Shown here piece after piece: positions 38,953 through 48,287 of a stretch of DNA of 64,000 nt. The notes beneath the pieces are model-generated. The model ran no database searches. It saw only the letters and a list, made by a program, of their open reading frames with translations, and was not told where the DNA came from. The position numbers and the translations under genes are program-made. Source of the stretch: Methyloprofundus sedimenti (lineage in GTDB: Bacteria; Pseudomonadota; Gammaproteobacteria; Methylococcales; Methylomonadaceae); the NCBI RefSeq assembly GCF_002072955.1, contig NZ_LPUF01000001.1, positions 700,896 through 764,895 on the forward strand, written 5' to 3'. Positions within the stretch are counted from its first letter, which is position 1. Each line of letters opens with the position of its first letter.

Positions 38953-39612
38953 ATGACACAAGACGAAAGCAAACGTAAAGCTGCAGAAGCGGCTTTACCC
39001 TATATTAAAGACGTTTCAATATTAGGCGTAGGAACAGGTTCTACTGTCAATCATTTTATTGATTGCCTCGCGGACTTTAACTTGACAAAAGATATTCAAG
39101 GTGCGGTTTCAAGCTCAATTGCAACCACAGAAAGGCTGAAAAAAATCGGTATTCCAGTGATGGAATTAAGCGAGTCAGGCAATCTTGATGTGTATGTAGA
39201 TGGTGCTGATGAAGTTAATCCACTAAAACAGCTTATTAAAGGTGGCGGTGGTGCTTTAACGCGTGAAAAAATCATTGCTGGAGCAAGCAAACAGTTTGTT
39301 TGTATCGTTGATGAAAGCAAAGTGGTTAAAGTTTTAGGGAGTTTCCCGCTGCCTATCGAAGTCATCCCAATGGCACGTAGCTATGTCGCACGCGAAGTAG
39401 TTAAATTAGGCGGACAACCGGTCTGGCGTGAAAACTATATTACCGATAACGGTTGTGAAATTATCGATGTACATAATATGGAAATTGCAGAGCCATTAGC
39501 CCTGGAAAGGTTAATCAATAATCTTGCTGGCGTTGTTTCAGTCGGTATTTTCGGCTTAAGACCGGCTGATGTAGTGCTGATTGCAAAAGAGTCTGGCGTA
39601 GAAACTATGTAA
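38953..39612 (+). CDS. rpiA: Ribose-5-phosphate isomerase A
   Basis: RpiA interconverts ribose-5-P and ribulose-5-P. The 219-residue protein shows [59 protein letters not shown] with the catalytic Glu/Asp cluster, and the C-terminal [19 protein letters not shown]. It comes 97 nt after rpe, past a terminator-like hairpin. Confidence 0.97.
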   Translation: MTQDESKRKAAEAALPYIKDVSILGVGTGSTVNHFIDCLADFNLTKDIQGAVSSSIATTERLKKIGIPVMELSESGNLDVYVDGADEVNPLKQLIKGGGGALTREKIIAGASKQFVCIVDESKVVKVLGSFPLPIEVIPMARSYVAREVVKLGGQPVWRENYITDNGCEIIDVHNMEIAEPLALERLINNLAGVVSVGIFGLRPADVVLIAKESGVETM

Positions 39613-39685
39613 TATCAAGATTTATACTTCGCACGGCCACGGTTGCGAAGTATATCTTTCTACCATAATGTAGAATACGTCGGAT

Positions 39686-39735
39686 AAAAAAAGGGCTGGT
39701 TTGTATTATAAAATATGCAAACTGGCCCTTTTTTT
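39686..39735. terminator. Bidirectional terminator between rpiA and ppc
   Basis: A run of A, then GGGCTGGTTTG, a loop of about 14 nt, CAAACTGGCCC and a T run. The stem pairs with two G-U wobbles on the plus strand and ends in TTTTTTT; the A run gives a T run on the other strand, so it can stop both convergent genes. Confidence 0.85.
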
Positions 39736-39886
39736 GTTTAATTCTTTGGTGCTACTAATAAAAAATTACTCGCTGGTTTGATTGAACCCGTCTTGTTTGG
39801 TTTTCAACGGCCTCGTTAGATATCAGTAAAAAATAGCACTTATCAGAAACGTAATTTATACCTGACTCCTGATTATTTTGACTGAT

Positions 39887-39908
39887 CCCCCCCTCCGAGG
39901 GGGGGGGA
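39887..39908. terminator. C/G-run hairpin downstream of ppc
   Basis: A run of seven C, T, loop CCG, then A and a run of nine G form a very GC-rich hairpin, 21 nt beyond the ppc stop codon on the minus strand. It is not followed by a T tract on that strand, so it may only support termination or RNA stability. Confidence 0.45.
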
Positions 39909-39929
39909 AAGACAACCTCAGTGACTTGA

Positions 39930-42821
39930 TTAGCCAGTGTTACGCAAACCAGCCGCAATGGCATTGATACTGTTCAGAAGCTCAGGCAACCAGAGCGCTT
40001 TTTCTTCTTCGGAGATCTGGTCTGACTTGTAGCGTCTTAGCAGGGCAATTTGTATATTATTTAGAGGCACAAGATAGGGATTTCGTCGGCTCAGTGAAAG
40101 TGCAAGACTGGGTGTGTCTGCCATTAAAGTCTGGTTACAACTGATTTCAAGAATGCGTTGTTCTGCACGCTTGTACTCATCAGCAATCAGAGTATAAACC
40201 GTTTGTGCAACTTGCTGGTTCTGTCCAAGCAGACTGTATTGTGCACCGATATCGAGATCAGTTTTGGTCAGCGCCATCTGGATATTGCTGACCAAAGCTC
40301 TAAAGAACGGCCAGTTCTGATACATCTCTTTGAGTTGCGCATCACCATGCTGTTCAATCCAGTTATCTAAAGCATACCCCGTGCCTTGCCAGGCTGGGAA
40401 TGTTAGTCGCGCTTGAGCCCAGCCAAAGATCCAAGGAATGGCTCGGATTGAAGATTTAGATAAATTCCCCTTTTTACGGTGTGACGGGCGAGAACCAATA
40501 TTCAATAATCCAATCTCGGTCACCGGCGTTGCTTCGTAGAAGAAGTTAAAGAACCCTTCAGTATCGTCGGTCAGTTTTCTAAAACAGGCTTCGCCATCTT
40601 TCGCCAGTTTTTGCATGACCTCAAAGTACTCAGGGTTATCCTTCACTTGACTTTGTACAACGCCTGTACTGGCTTTCATAAGGCCAGTTACGCCCAGTGA
40701 GAGTTCATACATTGCTGTTTCAGTATTACTATATTTGTTGGACAGTACTTCACCCTGTTCGGTGAATTTAATGGAGCCGCGCACTGTTCCTGTCGGTTGT
40801 GAAAGGATGGCAAAGTGTGTTGGTCCGCCACCACGGCCAACGGTTCCACCACGCCCGTGAAATAAACGACAATCTACTCCGTGCTCATCAGCTAATACCA
40901 TGATTTGCTGCTGCGCCACATAGAGTCCCCAGGCAGAAGATAAGTTGCCACCATCTTTTGCCGAATCAGAGTAGCCGAGCATGATTTCCTGCTGGTTACC
41001 GGATGCTTCAAGCAGAGCCTTGTAGGTGTCGTTCTCAAATAATGCCTGTGTGACTGGCACAATATGTTCTAAATCGACGATGGTTTCAAATAGTGGTGCA
41101 ATTTGAATATCGCAATAAGGTTTTCCCGCGTTATAACCTGCCAGGCCTACCTGATGAGCTAAAAACAACACTTCCATAATATGGCTGGCTTCATGCGTCA
41201 TTGAAATAACATAGTTATTAAAAGCCTTTTCACTGATGTCTTTACGCATCTCACGAACAACGTTAAACACCTCCAGAACTTCTTTGGTCATATCATCAAG
41301 AGCGAGGTGTTGAATATCGATGATAGTTGCAGAAGCAACATGCTGGGCAAGAATATCCAGTTTTTCTTTTTCTCTCAGGCTTTTGTAATCGACACCTAGA
41401 TGCGAAAAAAGGTCAGCGACCGCTTCGGTATGTACAGTAGATTCCTGACGAATATCCAAACGCATCAGATAGAAGCCAAAAGTCTTAACCAGGCGAATCA
41501 AATCCTTTAATTCTGCATTTGCTACATTTTCATCGCCATGACTACATAGGGAGTGATGAATCAATTCCAGGTCATCCAGGAAGTCAGATTCAGAGTGATA
41601 GGCAAAGTGGCTTTTATCGATGGGGTCATCATCAATACGTGCTTCAAGATATTCGATATTCTGCTGTAGTTTACCGTGTATCAGGGCCAGTAAACGACGG
41701 TATGGCTCATCTTTAAATCGCTCAGGACGTTTTTTAAAAACAGCAGCAATTAAATGATCATCTGCGTTTTCTGAGCGCTGAATAACATCTTGTGAAATAG
41801 GACTGATAAAGCGCGAGTGCGTGAGTTTGGAACCCAGATCAAGAACCCGTTGCTGATATTCATAGATGACAGCCCGGGACTGTAACAGTAGGGCCTGAAC
41901 TGTTGTGTTATGCGTTACAAATGGATTACCGTCTCGATCTCCGCCTATCCATGAACCAAAGCTCAGGAAGTTTGGCGTTTCAATGTTATCGTCAGGGTAG
42001 TGTTTAGCAATGGCACGTTCCATGTAGCGATAAACCTCTGGAACGGCATCAAATAACGACTGACGAAAGTAGTATATTCCGTTACGAATTTCATCTTCCA
42101 CAGTTGGTTTTTGGCGGCGCACTTCATCGGTCTGCCAAAGCACTTGAATTTGCATCTCAAGCATTTGATAAATAGAATCTTTTACATATTTATTATTGTA
42201 AGTATCTGCTTCATTCAAGGCGCCGATGTCGAGGAATATTCTTCTTAAGTTATCCATCACTGCGCGTCGTTTTGATTCTGTCGGATGGGCAGTGAAGACA
42301 GGAATATAGTGCAATTTATTTAATAGCGTCTGCACCTGTCCAGCATCCAGGCCTTGTGCTTTGAGTTCACCTATAGTATTGAGCACAGAACCCGTCCAGA
42401 ATGGACCTTCTGACTTAAGCTGGCTTTGTCTTTCATGATACTGGTGTTCTTCTTCTGCCAGATTGACTAAACTAAAATATAAATTGAACGCGCGAATAAT
42501 CGGTGCAAGTTCTTTTGCCGATTGAGATTCGATAAATTCGGTGAGTTCAGCTTGTAATGCTGGATTTTCTGCTTGCTCAAGTTGCAAATAACCAGTACGT
42601 AGCTTTTCTACAGCATCAAAAGCGGACTCACCAACTTGTGATTTAATTACTTTACCAAGAATATTGCCTAGTAATTTAATACGTGCTCTGAGAAGTTTAT
42701 CTCGAATTTCGGTATCTGCGGTAATGCTGTTTTTAATAGGATTTATAGCAGTGTCAGCCTCGGTATAAGATTGATTACCCTTAGCTGCGCTGGATGGTAA
42801 AGTCTCGTTTTCTATATTCAT
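39930..42821 (-). CDS. ppc: Phosphoenolpyruvate carboxylase
   Basis: Ppc adds bicarbonate to PEP to give oxaloacetate, an anaplerotic route. The 963-residue protein has the usual length. Diagnostic blocks are VFTAHPTESKRRAVM with the catalytic His, GSWIGGDRDGNPFVT, EVLFLAHQ, MLGYSDSAKDGG, LFHGRGGTVGRGGGPTH with the glycine-rich loop, TEQGEVLSNKYS and RAIPWIFGWAQARLTFPAWQGTG. The ending, NPYLVPLNNIQIALLRRYK and AAGLRNTG, is complete. It is divergent from the CRISPR-Cas locus. Confidence 0.98.
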   Translation of the reverse strand: MNIENETLPSSAAKGNQSYTEADTAINPIKNSITADTEIRDKLLRARIKLLGNILGKVIKSQVGESAFDAVEKLRTGYLQLEQAENPALQAELTEFIESQSAKELAPIIRAFNLYFSLVNLAEEEHQYHERQSQLKSEGPFWTGSVLNTIGELKAQGLDAGQVQTLLNKLHYIPVFTAHPTESKRRAVMDNLRRIFLDIGALNEADTYNNKYVKDSIYQMLEMQIQVLWQTDEVRRQKPTVEDEIRNGIYYFRQSLFDAVPEVYRYMERAIAKHYPDDNIETPNFLSFGSWIGGDRDGNPFVTHNTTVQALLLQSRAVIYEYQQRVLDLGSKLTHSRFISPISQDVIQRSENADDHLIAAVFKKRPERFKDEPYRRLLALIHGKLQQNIEYLEARIDDDPIDKSHFAYHSESDFLDDLELIHHSLCSHGDENVANAELKDLIRLVKTFGFYLMRLDIRQESTVHTEAVADLFSHLGVDYKSLREKEKLDILAQHVASATIIDIQHLALDDMTKEVLEVFNVVREMRKDISEKAFNNYVISMTHEASHIMEVLFLAHQVGLAGYNAGKPYCDIQIAPLFETIVDLEHIVPVTQALFENDTYKALLEASGNQQEIMLGYSDSAKDGGNLSSAWGLYVAQQQIMVLADEHGVDCRLFHGRGGTVGRGGGPTHFAILSQPTGTVRGSIKFTEQGEVLSNKYSNTETAMYELSLGVTGLMKASTGVVQSQVKDNPEYFEVMQKLAKDGEACFRKLTDDTEGFFNFFYEATPVTEIGLLNIGSRPSHRKKGNLSKSSIRAIPWIFGWAQARLTFPAWQGTGYALDNWIEQHGDAQLKEMYQNWPFFRALVSNIQMALTKTDLDIGAQYSLLGQNQQVAQTVYTLIADEYKRAEQRILEISCNQTLMADTPSLALSLSRRNPYLVPLNNIQIALLRRYKSDQISEEEKALWLPELLNSINAIAAGLRNTG

Positions 42822-42950
42822 GTGTTTACCTGTATGTTCGGCAACTACGCCGATAGGTTCAATTAAAATTACTGGTTTAACTTTACTATTTTGGCTGTCA
42901 TTTAGCTAGCTGATTGCACATAATTCTCAGAGGTTCATGAGTGTTCTCCT

Positions 42951-43117
42951 TAAACCTAGAAACCGTAGTTGAGTACGGATTTTGTACTCAGATTTTTCCA
43001 CAAAACCGCGAAGCAGAGTATAGTCACCCAAAAGGTGACAAGCCTTTACGATCATTATATTTTATATTCAGTTACTTATAATGTTTTATTGCGGTCAACT
43101 GCGGTTTCTAGGTTAAA
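42951..43117. mobile_element. MITE-like element, copy 2 (internally shortened), with perfect TTAAA duplication
   Basis: The element is 42956-43112 (157 bp). Its left end CCTAGAAACCGTAGTTGA differs from the family by one base; its right end TCAACTGCGGTTTCTAGG is exact. It is flanked by TTAAA on both sides (42951-42955 and 43113-43117). Compared with copy 3 in the same orientation, an internal segment of about 85 bp is missing. It lies between ppc and the CRISPR-Cas operon. Confidence 0.88.
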
Positions 43118-43231
43118 ACATAAGCCAACGTAAATGGGGTCTACCATAGAATTTTGCAGCAATTCACAAGTTAGGATTAAGTGGTAAAATTGATAAAAAC
43201 GTTCCTGACTACCCATAACTCTCAACTATAT

Positions 43232-43309
43232 TCGTCATTTCTGCATGCTTTTAGCAGGAATCTCAGAGGGTAAGCAAAGATTTCCGATATAAGACCTCCG
43301 GAATGACGA
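43232..43309. repeat. Palindromic intergenic repeat of the GTCATTCC type
   Basis: TCGTCATTTCTGCATGC, with a nearby GCAGGAATCTC, ends in CCGGAATGACGA, the inverted match of its start. This resembles the widespread bacterial intergenic repeat bounded by CGTCATTCC and GGAATGACG. It contains no gene. Confidence 0.55.
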
Positions 43310-43656
43310 GACTCTTAACATATCGATATTTTAAAATTTACTTTAATATGGCTGTGAGTTGTACGTAATCAGGAAAACTTTTACCTTAAAATGAACTGAT
43401 AAGTGACAACAAATCGATTTTCAGATACATAATCTTGCACACTGTGCGGTAATATAGAGAGTATTTAGGTCTATCAGGATAAAAAGTGTGCCATCACTAT
43501 TTTTTTGTCGCTGCAATTTATTGAAGGTCTTATTTTATCATTTTTAGGCTGTTCAATCCGACAAGCTCCAAGACGAGCGTAAATCGGCTAGGCTTAAAGG
43601 AAAAGTTAGACCCCATTTTTCCACAGAATAACTTTTAGTAAAAAAGGACATATTAC
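43310..43656. other. Upstream region of the cas operon
   Basis: This gap should hold the cas promoter. It contains an 11-bp palindrome GCACACTGTGC at 43437-43447 and, next to it, TAATAT at 43450-43455, but no well-spaced -35/-10 pair. TTGAAG at 43521 lacks a good -10 partner. AAGGA at about 43642-43648 is the ribosome site of cas1. No further gene is visible. Confidence 0.4.
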
Positions 43657-44604
43657 ATGGAACAACTAACGGACTTAAAAGCCATACTGCATTCCAAACG
43701 AGCTAATATCTATTATTTGGAAAAATGTCGTGTGATGCAAAAAGATGGCCGAGTGCTTTATTTAACCGAAGCCGATACCGAAAAACAATATTGGAATATC
43801 CCGATAGCCAATACCACCTGCATACTCTTGGGTACTGGCACCTCCATTACCCAAGCCGCCGTTAGAATGCTCGCCTCAGCTGGCGTATTAATTGGTTTTA
43901 GTGGTGGCGGTGGAACACCCTTAATAGCTGCCAATGAAATCGAATGGCTCTCACCGCAAAGCGAATACCGACCCACAGAATATGTACAAGGCTGGATGGC
44001 TTTTTGGTTTGAAGAAGATAAACGCTTAAAAATCGCTAAACAGTTCCAGCAACAACGCATTACTTACATGCAAAAGATCTGGGGTAATGACCGAGAACTG
44101 AAAAATGAAGGATTTAGCCTGGATGATCAGGATATCCAGCAAGCATTGACCCACTTCTCTGCAAAAATAGAACACTGTCAAGATGTCACTAATTTATTAT
44201 TAATTGAGGCACAGCTCACCAAATCCCTGTATAAAATCGCCGCCAACAACACCAAACAAAAAGACTTTGTGCGTCAGCATGACAGCATTGATGATGCTAA
44301 TGCCTTCTTAAATCACGGTAATTATTTAGCCTATGGATTAGCCGCCACCACACTCTGGGTGCTAGGCATACCACATGGTTTTGCAGTGATGCATGGTAAA
44401 ACCCGACGCGGAGCCTTGGTCTTTGATGTCGCGGACTTAATCAAAGATACCTTGATACTCCCTTGGGCCTTTATCTGCGCCAAAGAACAAGCCACCGAAC
44501 AGGAATTTCGCCAGCAATGCCTACAAAACTTTACCCAACATAAAGCCCTGGATTTTATGTTTGAAGCCGTTAAACAAGCCAGTGTAGAAGGTAAAGACTT
44601 ATGA
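43657..44604 (+). CDS. cas1: CRISPR-associated endonuclease Cas1, subtype I-F
   Basis: Cas1 is the integrase that inserts new spacers. The 315-residue protein is clearly I-F type, starting LKAILHSKRANIYYLEKCRV and containing AGVLIGFSGGGGTPLI. The metal ligands are Glu184 in LLLIEAQLTK, His246 in AVMHGKTRRGA and Asp257/Asp260 in VFDVADLIKD, with the same spacing as in Pseudomonas Cas1. It is the first gene of the cas operon. Its TGA at 44602-44604 is the left edge of a 12-bp duplication that bounds the inserted antitoxin-like gene. Confidence 0.97.
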   Translation: MEQLTDLKAILHSKRANIYYLEKCRVMQKDGRVLYLTEADTEKQYWNIPIANTTCILLGTGTSITQAAVRMLASAGVLIGFSGGGGTPLIAANEIEWLSPQSEYRPTEYVQGWMAFWFEEDKRLKIAKQFQQQRITYMQKIWGNDRELKNEGFSLDDQDIQQALTHFSAKIEHCQDVTNLLLIEAQLTKSLYKIAANNTKQKDFVRQHDSIDDANAFLNHGNYLAYGLAATTLWVLGIPHGFAVMHGKTRRGALVFDVADLIKDTLILPWAFICAKEQATEQEFRQQCLQNFTQHKALDFMFEAVKQASVEGKDL

Positions 44605-44611
44605 TGGTCAC
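44600..44611. repeat. Left copy of 12-bp direct duplication TATGATGGTCAC
   Basis: TATGATGGTCAC covers the stop codon of cas1. The same 12 bases occur at 44935-44946 over the start of cas2-3. The segment between them is the antitoxin-like insert. Confidence 0.95.
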
Positions 44612-44833
44612 TTATCTATGAGCTAATTCTGCATTATTTTTTATTAGCTGTTCTAAACTGGTTATTTCGCCGGTTTTTTTATAGTCTGCATAAGATTCAT
44701 CCGCTCGTTTAATGGCTTCTTGCTCTGGTTGATAATCAAGAATAAAGCTTTTTATCAACTCAGAAATACTCACCCCTTTTTCTGAGGCAATAGTCACTAA
44801 TTGATTTTCTAATTGTGGGTCTAAAGTAATCAT
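44612..44833 (-). CDS. Orphan RHH/RelB-like antitoxin inserted between cas1 and cas2-3
   Basis: The 73-residue protein begins MITLDPQLENQLVTIASEKG and continues VSISELIKSFI, the beta-strand/helix/helix pattern of a ribbon-helix-helix DNA-binding domain. The acidic tail with YKKTGEITSLEQLIK resembles RelB/CopG-type antitoxins. No toxin gene follows; the next DNA in its direction is cas1 read backwards. It is on the opposite strand of the cas operon and its stop codon touches the left 12-bp duplication. The insert likely replaced the cas1/cas2-3 overlap. It may repress its own promoter or simply be a remnant module. Confidence 0.8.
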   Translation of the reverse strand: MITLDPQLENQLVTIASEKGVSISELIKSFILDYQPEQEAIKRADESYADYKKTGEITSLEQLIKNNAELAHR

Positions 44834-44934
44834 GTTTCATACTCTTTGTTGGGTTGAAAAAGAAAATATTTTAACACTAGATCATTAAAAATGATGATTG
44901 AGGATGTTTTAAATGAGTTTAAAGGATAAATAGC

Positions 44935-44946
44935 TATGATGGTCAC
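44935..44946. repeat. Right copy of 12-bp direct duplication TATGATGGTCAC
   Basis: This copy contains the ATGATG start of cas2-3. Deleting one copy plus the insert would join cas1 and cas2-3 with an ATGA overlap, like cas8f/cas5f and cas7f/cas6f in this operon. Confidence 0.95.
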
Positions 44947-47900
44947 CTTCGTCTCACAATGCGAACACAAAGCTCTCAATAGAACCCGCCGCGTATTAGA
45001 TGCCTTCGCAAATCGTATTGGCACCAACACCTGGCAAACGGTCATTACTGAAGATGGCTTGGATGCGGTTAAAAAATTATTACGCAAAACGGCAACGAAA
45101 AATACGGCCGTTTCGTGTCATTGGATACGGTCGAGGAGTCGCAGTGAATTTTTGTGGGTGGTGGGGAATAGAAGAAAGTTTAATTTTGAAGGGGTTGTGC
45201 CGGTGAATTATACACAAAAGGAAATAACCCAATATATGGATAAAAATCAATGGCAAACACTAAATGTAATTCAATACGCAGCGGCTATTTCTGCGTTATT
45301 TCATGACTTTGGTAAAGCGAATACATTATTTCAAAATAAAATTAACCCTGATAAAAAAACAAATTCATTTGAGCCTTATCGCCATGAGTGGGTATCGCTA
45401 AGGTTATTTCAAGCATTTGTGGGCGATAAAGATGACATGCAATGGCTAAATACATTGAGCCAAATTGAATGCGATGAATTTTCTAAGTGTTATAAGGATG
45501 GCTTGAATGGAAGAAGTGTTGCTGATAATCATCCTATTGAAAATTTACCACCATTTGCTAAATTGGTCGCTTGGCTTATTCTTACACATCATAAACTGCC
45601 GATTTATCCTAAATGGAAAGTAAATCAACCTCCACGTTTAGAATATGTTAATCAATGGTTTATTGGTGAACATAGTAATTTTGATGCTATCTGGAATTCA
45701 CATAACTGTAAAGATCCAGAACTAGAAAAATTGATAGCACAAAACTGGACGTTTAAAAAATTACCTGTAGCGAGTATGCAATGGCGTTCCAAAGCTTGCA
45801 TGGTTGCCTCTGAGGTTAGAACAAAATTACAACCATTGTTACAACAAAAAACCGATTGGCTAAATGGTCAAATTTTTACAACACATCTATCACGTCTTTG
45901 CCTAACTTTAGCGGATCATTATTATTCTTCTCAAAACATCACGCCAGAATGGCAAAACCCTAATTACGATGTTTATGCCAATAGCGATAGAGAAACAAAA
46001 CAGCTTAAGCAGAAACTTGATGAACATCTTATAGGTGTTGCTCATCATGCCCAGAAAATTGCCAAAGCATTGCCTAAATTTAATGCTAGTTTGCGTTCAT
46101 TGGAGGAAAACTTTTTCCTTTCTAATAATGTAAGCAAGAAACATAAAGAAAAATTTGGTTGGCAGGATGATGCAAAAAAGTTAGCGGGGCAAATGAGTAA
46201 AACCAGTATTGAGCAAGGTTTTTTTGGTATTAACATGGCTTCTACTGGAAAAGGAAAAACATTAGCTAATGTAAAAATAATGTATGCACTTGCTAATGAG
46301 ACAGGACGGGTAAGATTTAGTGTTGCACTTGGTTTAAGAACGCTGACATTACAGACTGGGCGAGAATACAGAACAGAATTAGAGCTTACAGATGAAGAAC
46401 TAGCTATTGCAGTCGGTGGTACGGCAGTAAAACAACTGTTTGAAAATGAAGAAAATAAACGCATAAATATAGAAGAGCAAGCAACTCAACCCGAAACGGG
46501 GAGTGAATCACAGGATGAAATTTTAGATAAAGATTTATATGTTGATTACACAGGTGATATTTACCAACATAGTCTCAGTGAATGGACAAAGACAAATGAT
46601 TCGTTAAATAAGCTTATTCATGCGCCTATTTTAGTCAGTACCATTGACCATTTAATGCCAGCCACAGAAGGGACAAAAGGTGGTAAACAAATTCCTGCCA
46701 TGTTGCGTTTATTAAGCTCTGATTTAGTGCTGGATGAACCCGATGATTTTGGGCTTGAAGATTTACCTGCATTATGCAGGTTAGTAAATTGGGCGGGTAT
46801 GTTAGGCAGTCGAGTTCTATTATCGACAGCTACCATGCCACCAGCTTTAGTTTATGCCTTATTCCAGGCCTATCAGCATGGTTGGGGAGAGTATGCTAAA
46901 GCCAATATTTCTCATTGGAATGGTGAAATTGCTTGCGCTTGGTTTGACGAGTTTAAAAACACTTACAAAGATGGGCAAGAACAATACAAAGACTTCCCAT
47001 TATTTAAAAAAGCACATGAAAATTTTGTAAAAAAACGCATTAAGAATCTGAATGCCGAGACTAAACCGCAACGAAAAGGGAAGATTATTAATGTTGAGGA
47101 CTATGAAGGAATAACGGTTATTGCCATTATGGCAAAAGCCATACAGACCAATGCAATAGAGCTGCATAAAAATCATCATCAAGCTCAAAATAATATCAAT
47201 ATTTCCATTGGTTTAGTGCGTATGGCAAATATTAACCCATTGGTTGCAGTTGCTAGAGAGCTATTGAAGTTAGATGCTCCCGCAGATATTTGTATTCATT
47301 ACTGCATCTATCACAGCCGCTATCCTCTAGCGATACGTTCTCATTTAGAAAGTAAGCTGGATAAAATTCTTAATCGTAAAAAACCAAATGAGATTTGGCA
47401 ACAAGACGGGATAAAAGATAAATTGCAAGAACATCCTCAAAATAATCATATTTTTATTGTTTTGGCATCGCCTGTAGCGGAAGTAGGGCGTGATCATGAT
47501 TATGATTGGGCAATTGTTGAACCCAGTTCAATGCGTTCTATTATTCAATTAGCAGGGCGTGTGTTAAGGCATCGAGATGACATACCTGAAACGCCAAATA
47601 TTCTTTTACTGAATAAAAATTATAAGGCTCTTTCTCCTTTAAATAACAATATTTGTTTTGAAAAGCCAGGATTTGAGTCAACGGAATTGAAGGTCATTAA
47701 ATCACATGATTTGAATGATGTTTTAACCGCCAAACAATATGAAGAAATTAATTCTATTCAGAGAATTACACTGCCAGAGCAATACCAAACGATTGGAGGC
47801 TGTTATAAAAATTTAGTTGAGCTAGAACACAAGGCTTTGGTTAAAAAACTGTTATCAGGAAATGAACCCGCTAAATTATGGTGGGAAAGCAACCCCCAAT

Positions 47901-48286
47901 GGTGTGGCGAAATGCAAAGGCAACAGCGATTTAGAGATTCAAAAAAAGATGAAGCTTATTATCTTTGTCTTAAAGATGAGCATTCAAATACCTATTGGCA
48001 ATGGAAAAATGAAGCTGTTTATCCTCCAAAATTAGGTGATCTAAGTGGTATAGAAATTAACGATGATGTACCGATCGAATTTGGAAGTAATAGTCATTTT
48101 TGGTTTGATTTAAGTGCAAAAACAATCTATTTCGAATTAATGAATGACCCAAATATTGATATGGATGATTTATTAGCAATTAGTTATCGTTTTGGTGAAG
48201 TACGTTTAATTGAATATAACAAAAATGAAATTAAACAATACAGTTATCACGAAAATTTAGGGCTGTATCAAAAAATAGGAGATTAG
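44936..48286 (+). CDS. cas3: Cas2-Cas3 fusion nuclease-helicase, subtype I-F
   Basis: This 1116-residue protein combines spacer acquisition (Cas2) and target shredding (Cas3), as in all I-F systems. Residues 1 to about 90 are Cas2-like. The HD nuclease motif is ALFHDFGKAN with His123/Asp124. The superfamily 2 helicase follows: Walker A ASTGKGKTLAN at about 435-445, DEPD at 600-603 in LVLDEPDDFG, LLSTATMPP, and IIQLAGRVLRHRD as motif VI. The start may be ATG 44936 or 44939. AAAGGA within the insert provides the ribosome site, replacing the translational coupling to cas1. Confidence 0.96.
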   Translation: MMVTFVSQCEHKALNRTRRVLDAFANRIGTNTWQTVITEDGLDAVKKLLRKTATKNTAVSCHWIRSRSRSEFLWVVGNRRKFNFEGVVPVNYTQKEITQYMDKNQWQTLNVIQYAAAISALFHDFGKANTLFQNKINPDKKTNSFEPYRHEWVSLRLFQAFVGDKDDMQWLNTLSQIECDEFSKCYKDGLNGRSVADNHPIENLPPFAKLVAWLILTHHKLPIYPKWKVNQPPRLEYVNQWFIGEHSNFDAIWNSHNCKDPELEKLIAQNWTFKKLPVASMQWRSKACMVASEVRTKLQPLLQQKTDWLNGQIFTTHLSRLCLTLADHYYSSQNITPEWQNPNYDVYANSDRETKQLKQKLDEHLIGVAHHAQKIAKALPKFNASLRSLEENFFLSNNVSKKHKEKFGWQDDAKKLAGQMSKTSIEQGFFGINMASTGKGKTLANVKIMYALANETGRVRFSVALGLRTLTLQTGREYRTELELTDEELAIAVGGTAVKQLFENEENKRINIEEQATQPETGSESQDEILDKDLYVDYTGDIYQHSLSEWTKTNDSLNKLIHAPILVSTIDHLMPATEGTKGGKQIPAMLRLLSSDLVLDEPDDFGLEDLPALCRLVNWAGMLGSRVLLSTATMPPALVYALFQAYQHGWGEYAKANISHWNGEIACAWFDEFKNTYKDGQEQYKDFPLFKKAHENFVKKRIKNLNAETKPQRKGKIINVEDYEGITVIAIMAKAIQTNAIELHKNHHQAQNNINISIGLVRMANINPLVAVARELLKLDAPADICIHYCIYHSRYPLAIRSHLESKLDKILNRKKPNEIWQQDGIKDKLQEHPQNNHIFIVLASPVAEVGRDHDYDWAIVEPSSMRSIIQLAGRVLRHRDDIPETPNILLLNKNYKALSPLNNNICFEKPGFESTELKVIKSHDLNDVLTAKQYEEINSIQRITLPEQYQTIGGCYKNLVELEHKALVKKLLSGNEPAKLWWESNPQWCGEMQRQQRFRDSKKDEAYYLCLKDEHSNTYWQWKNEAVYPPKLGDLSGIEINDDVPIEFGSNSHFWFDLSAKTIYFELMNDPNIDMDDLLAISYRFGEVRLIEYNKNEIKQYSYHENLGLYQKIGD

Positions 48287-48287
48287 G

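Noticed and set aside
44891..44929. 12-codon plus-strand frame before cas2-3
   Set aside because: Too short to support; probably part of the insert's non-coding end, though it could aid coupling to cas2-3.
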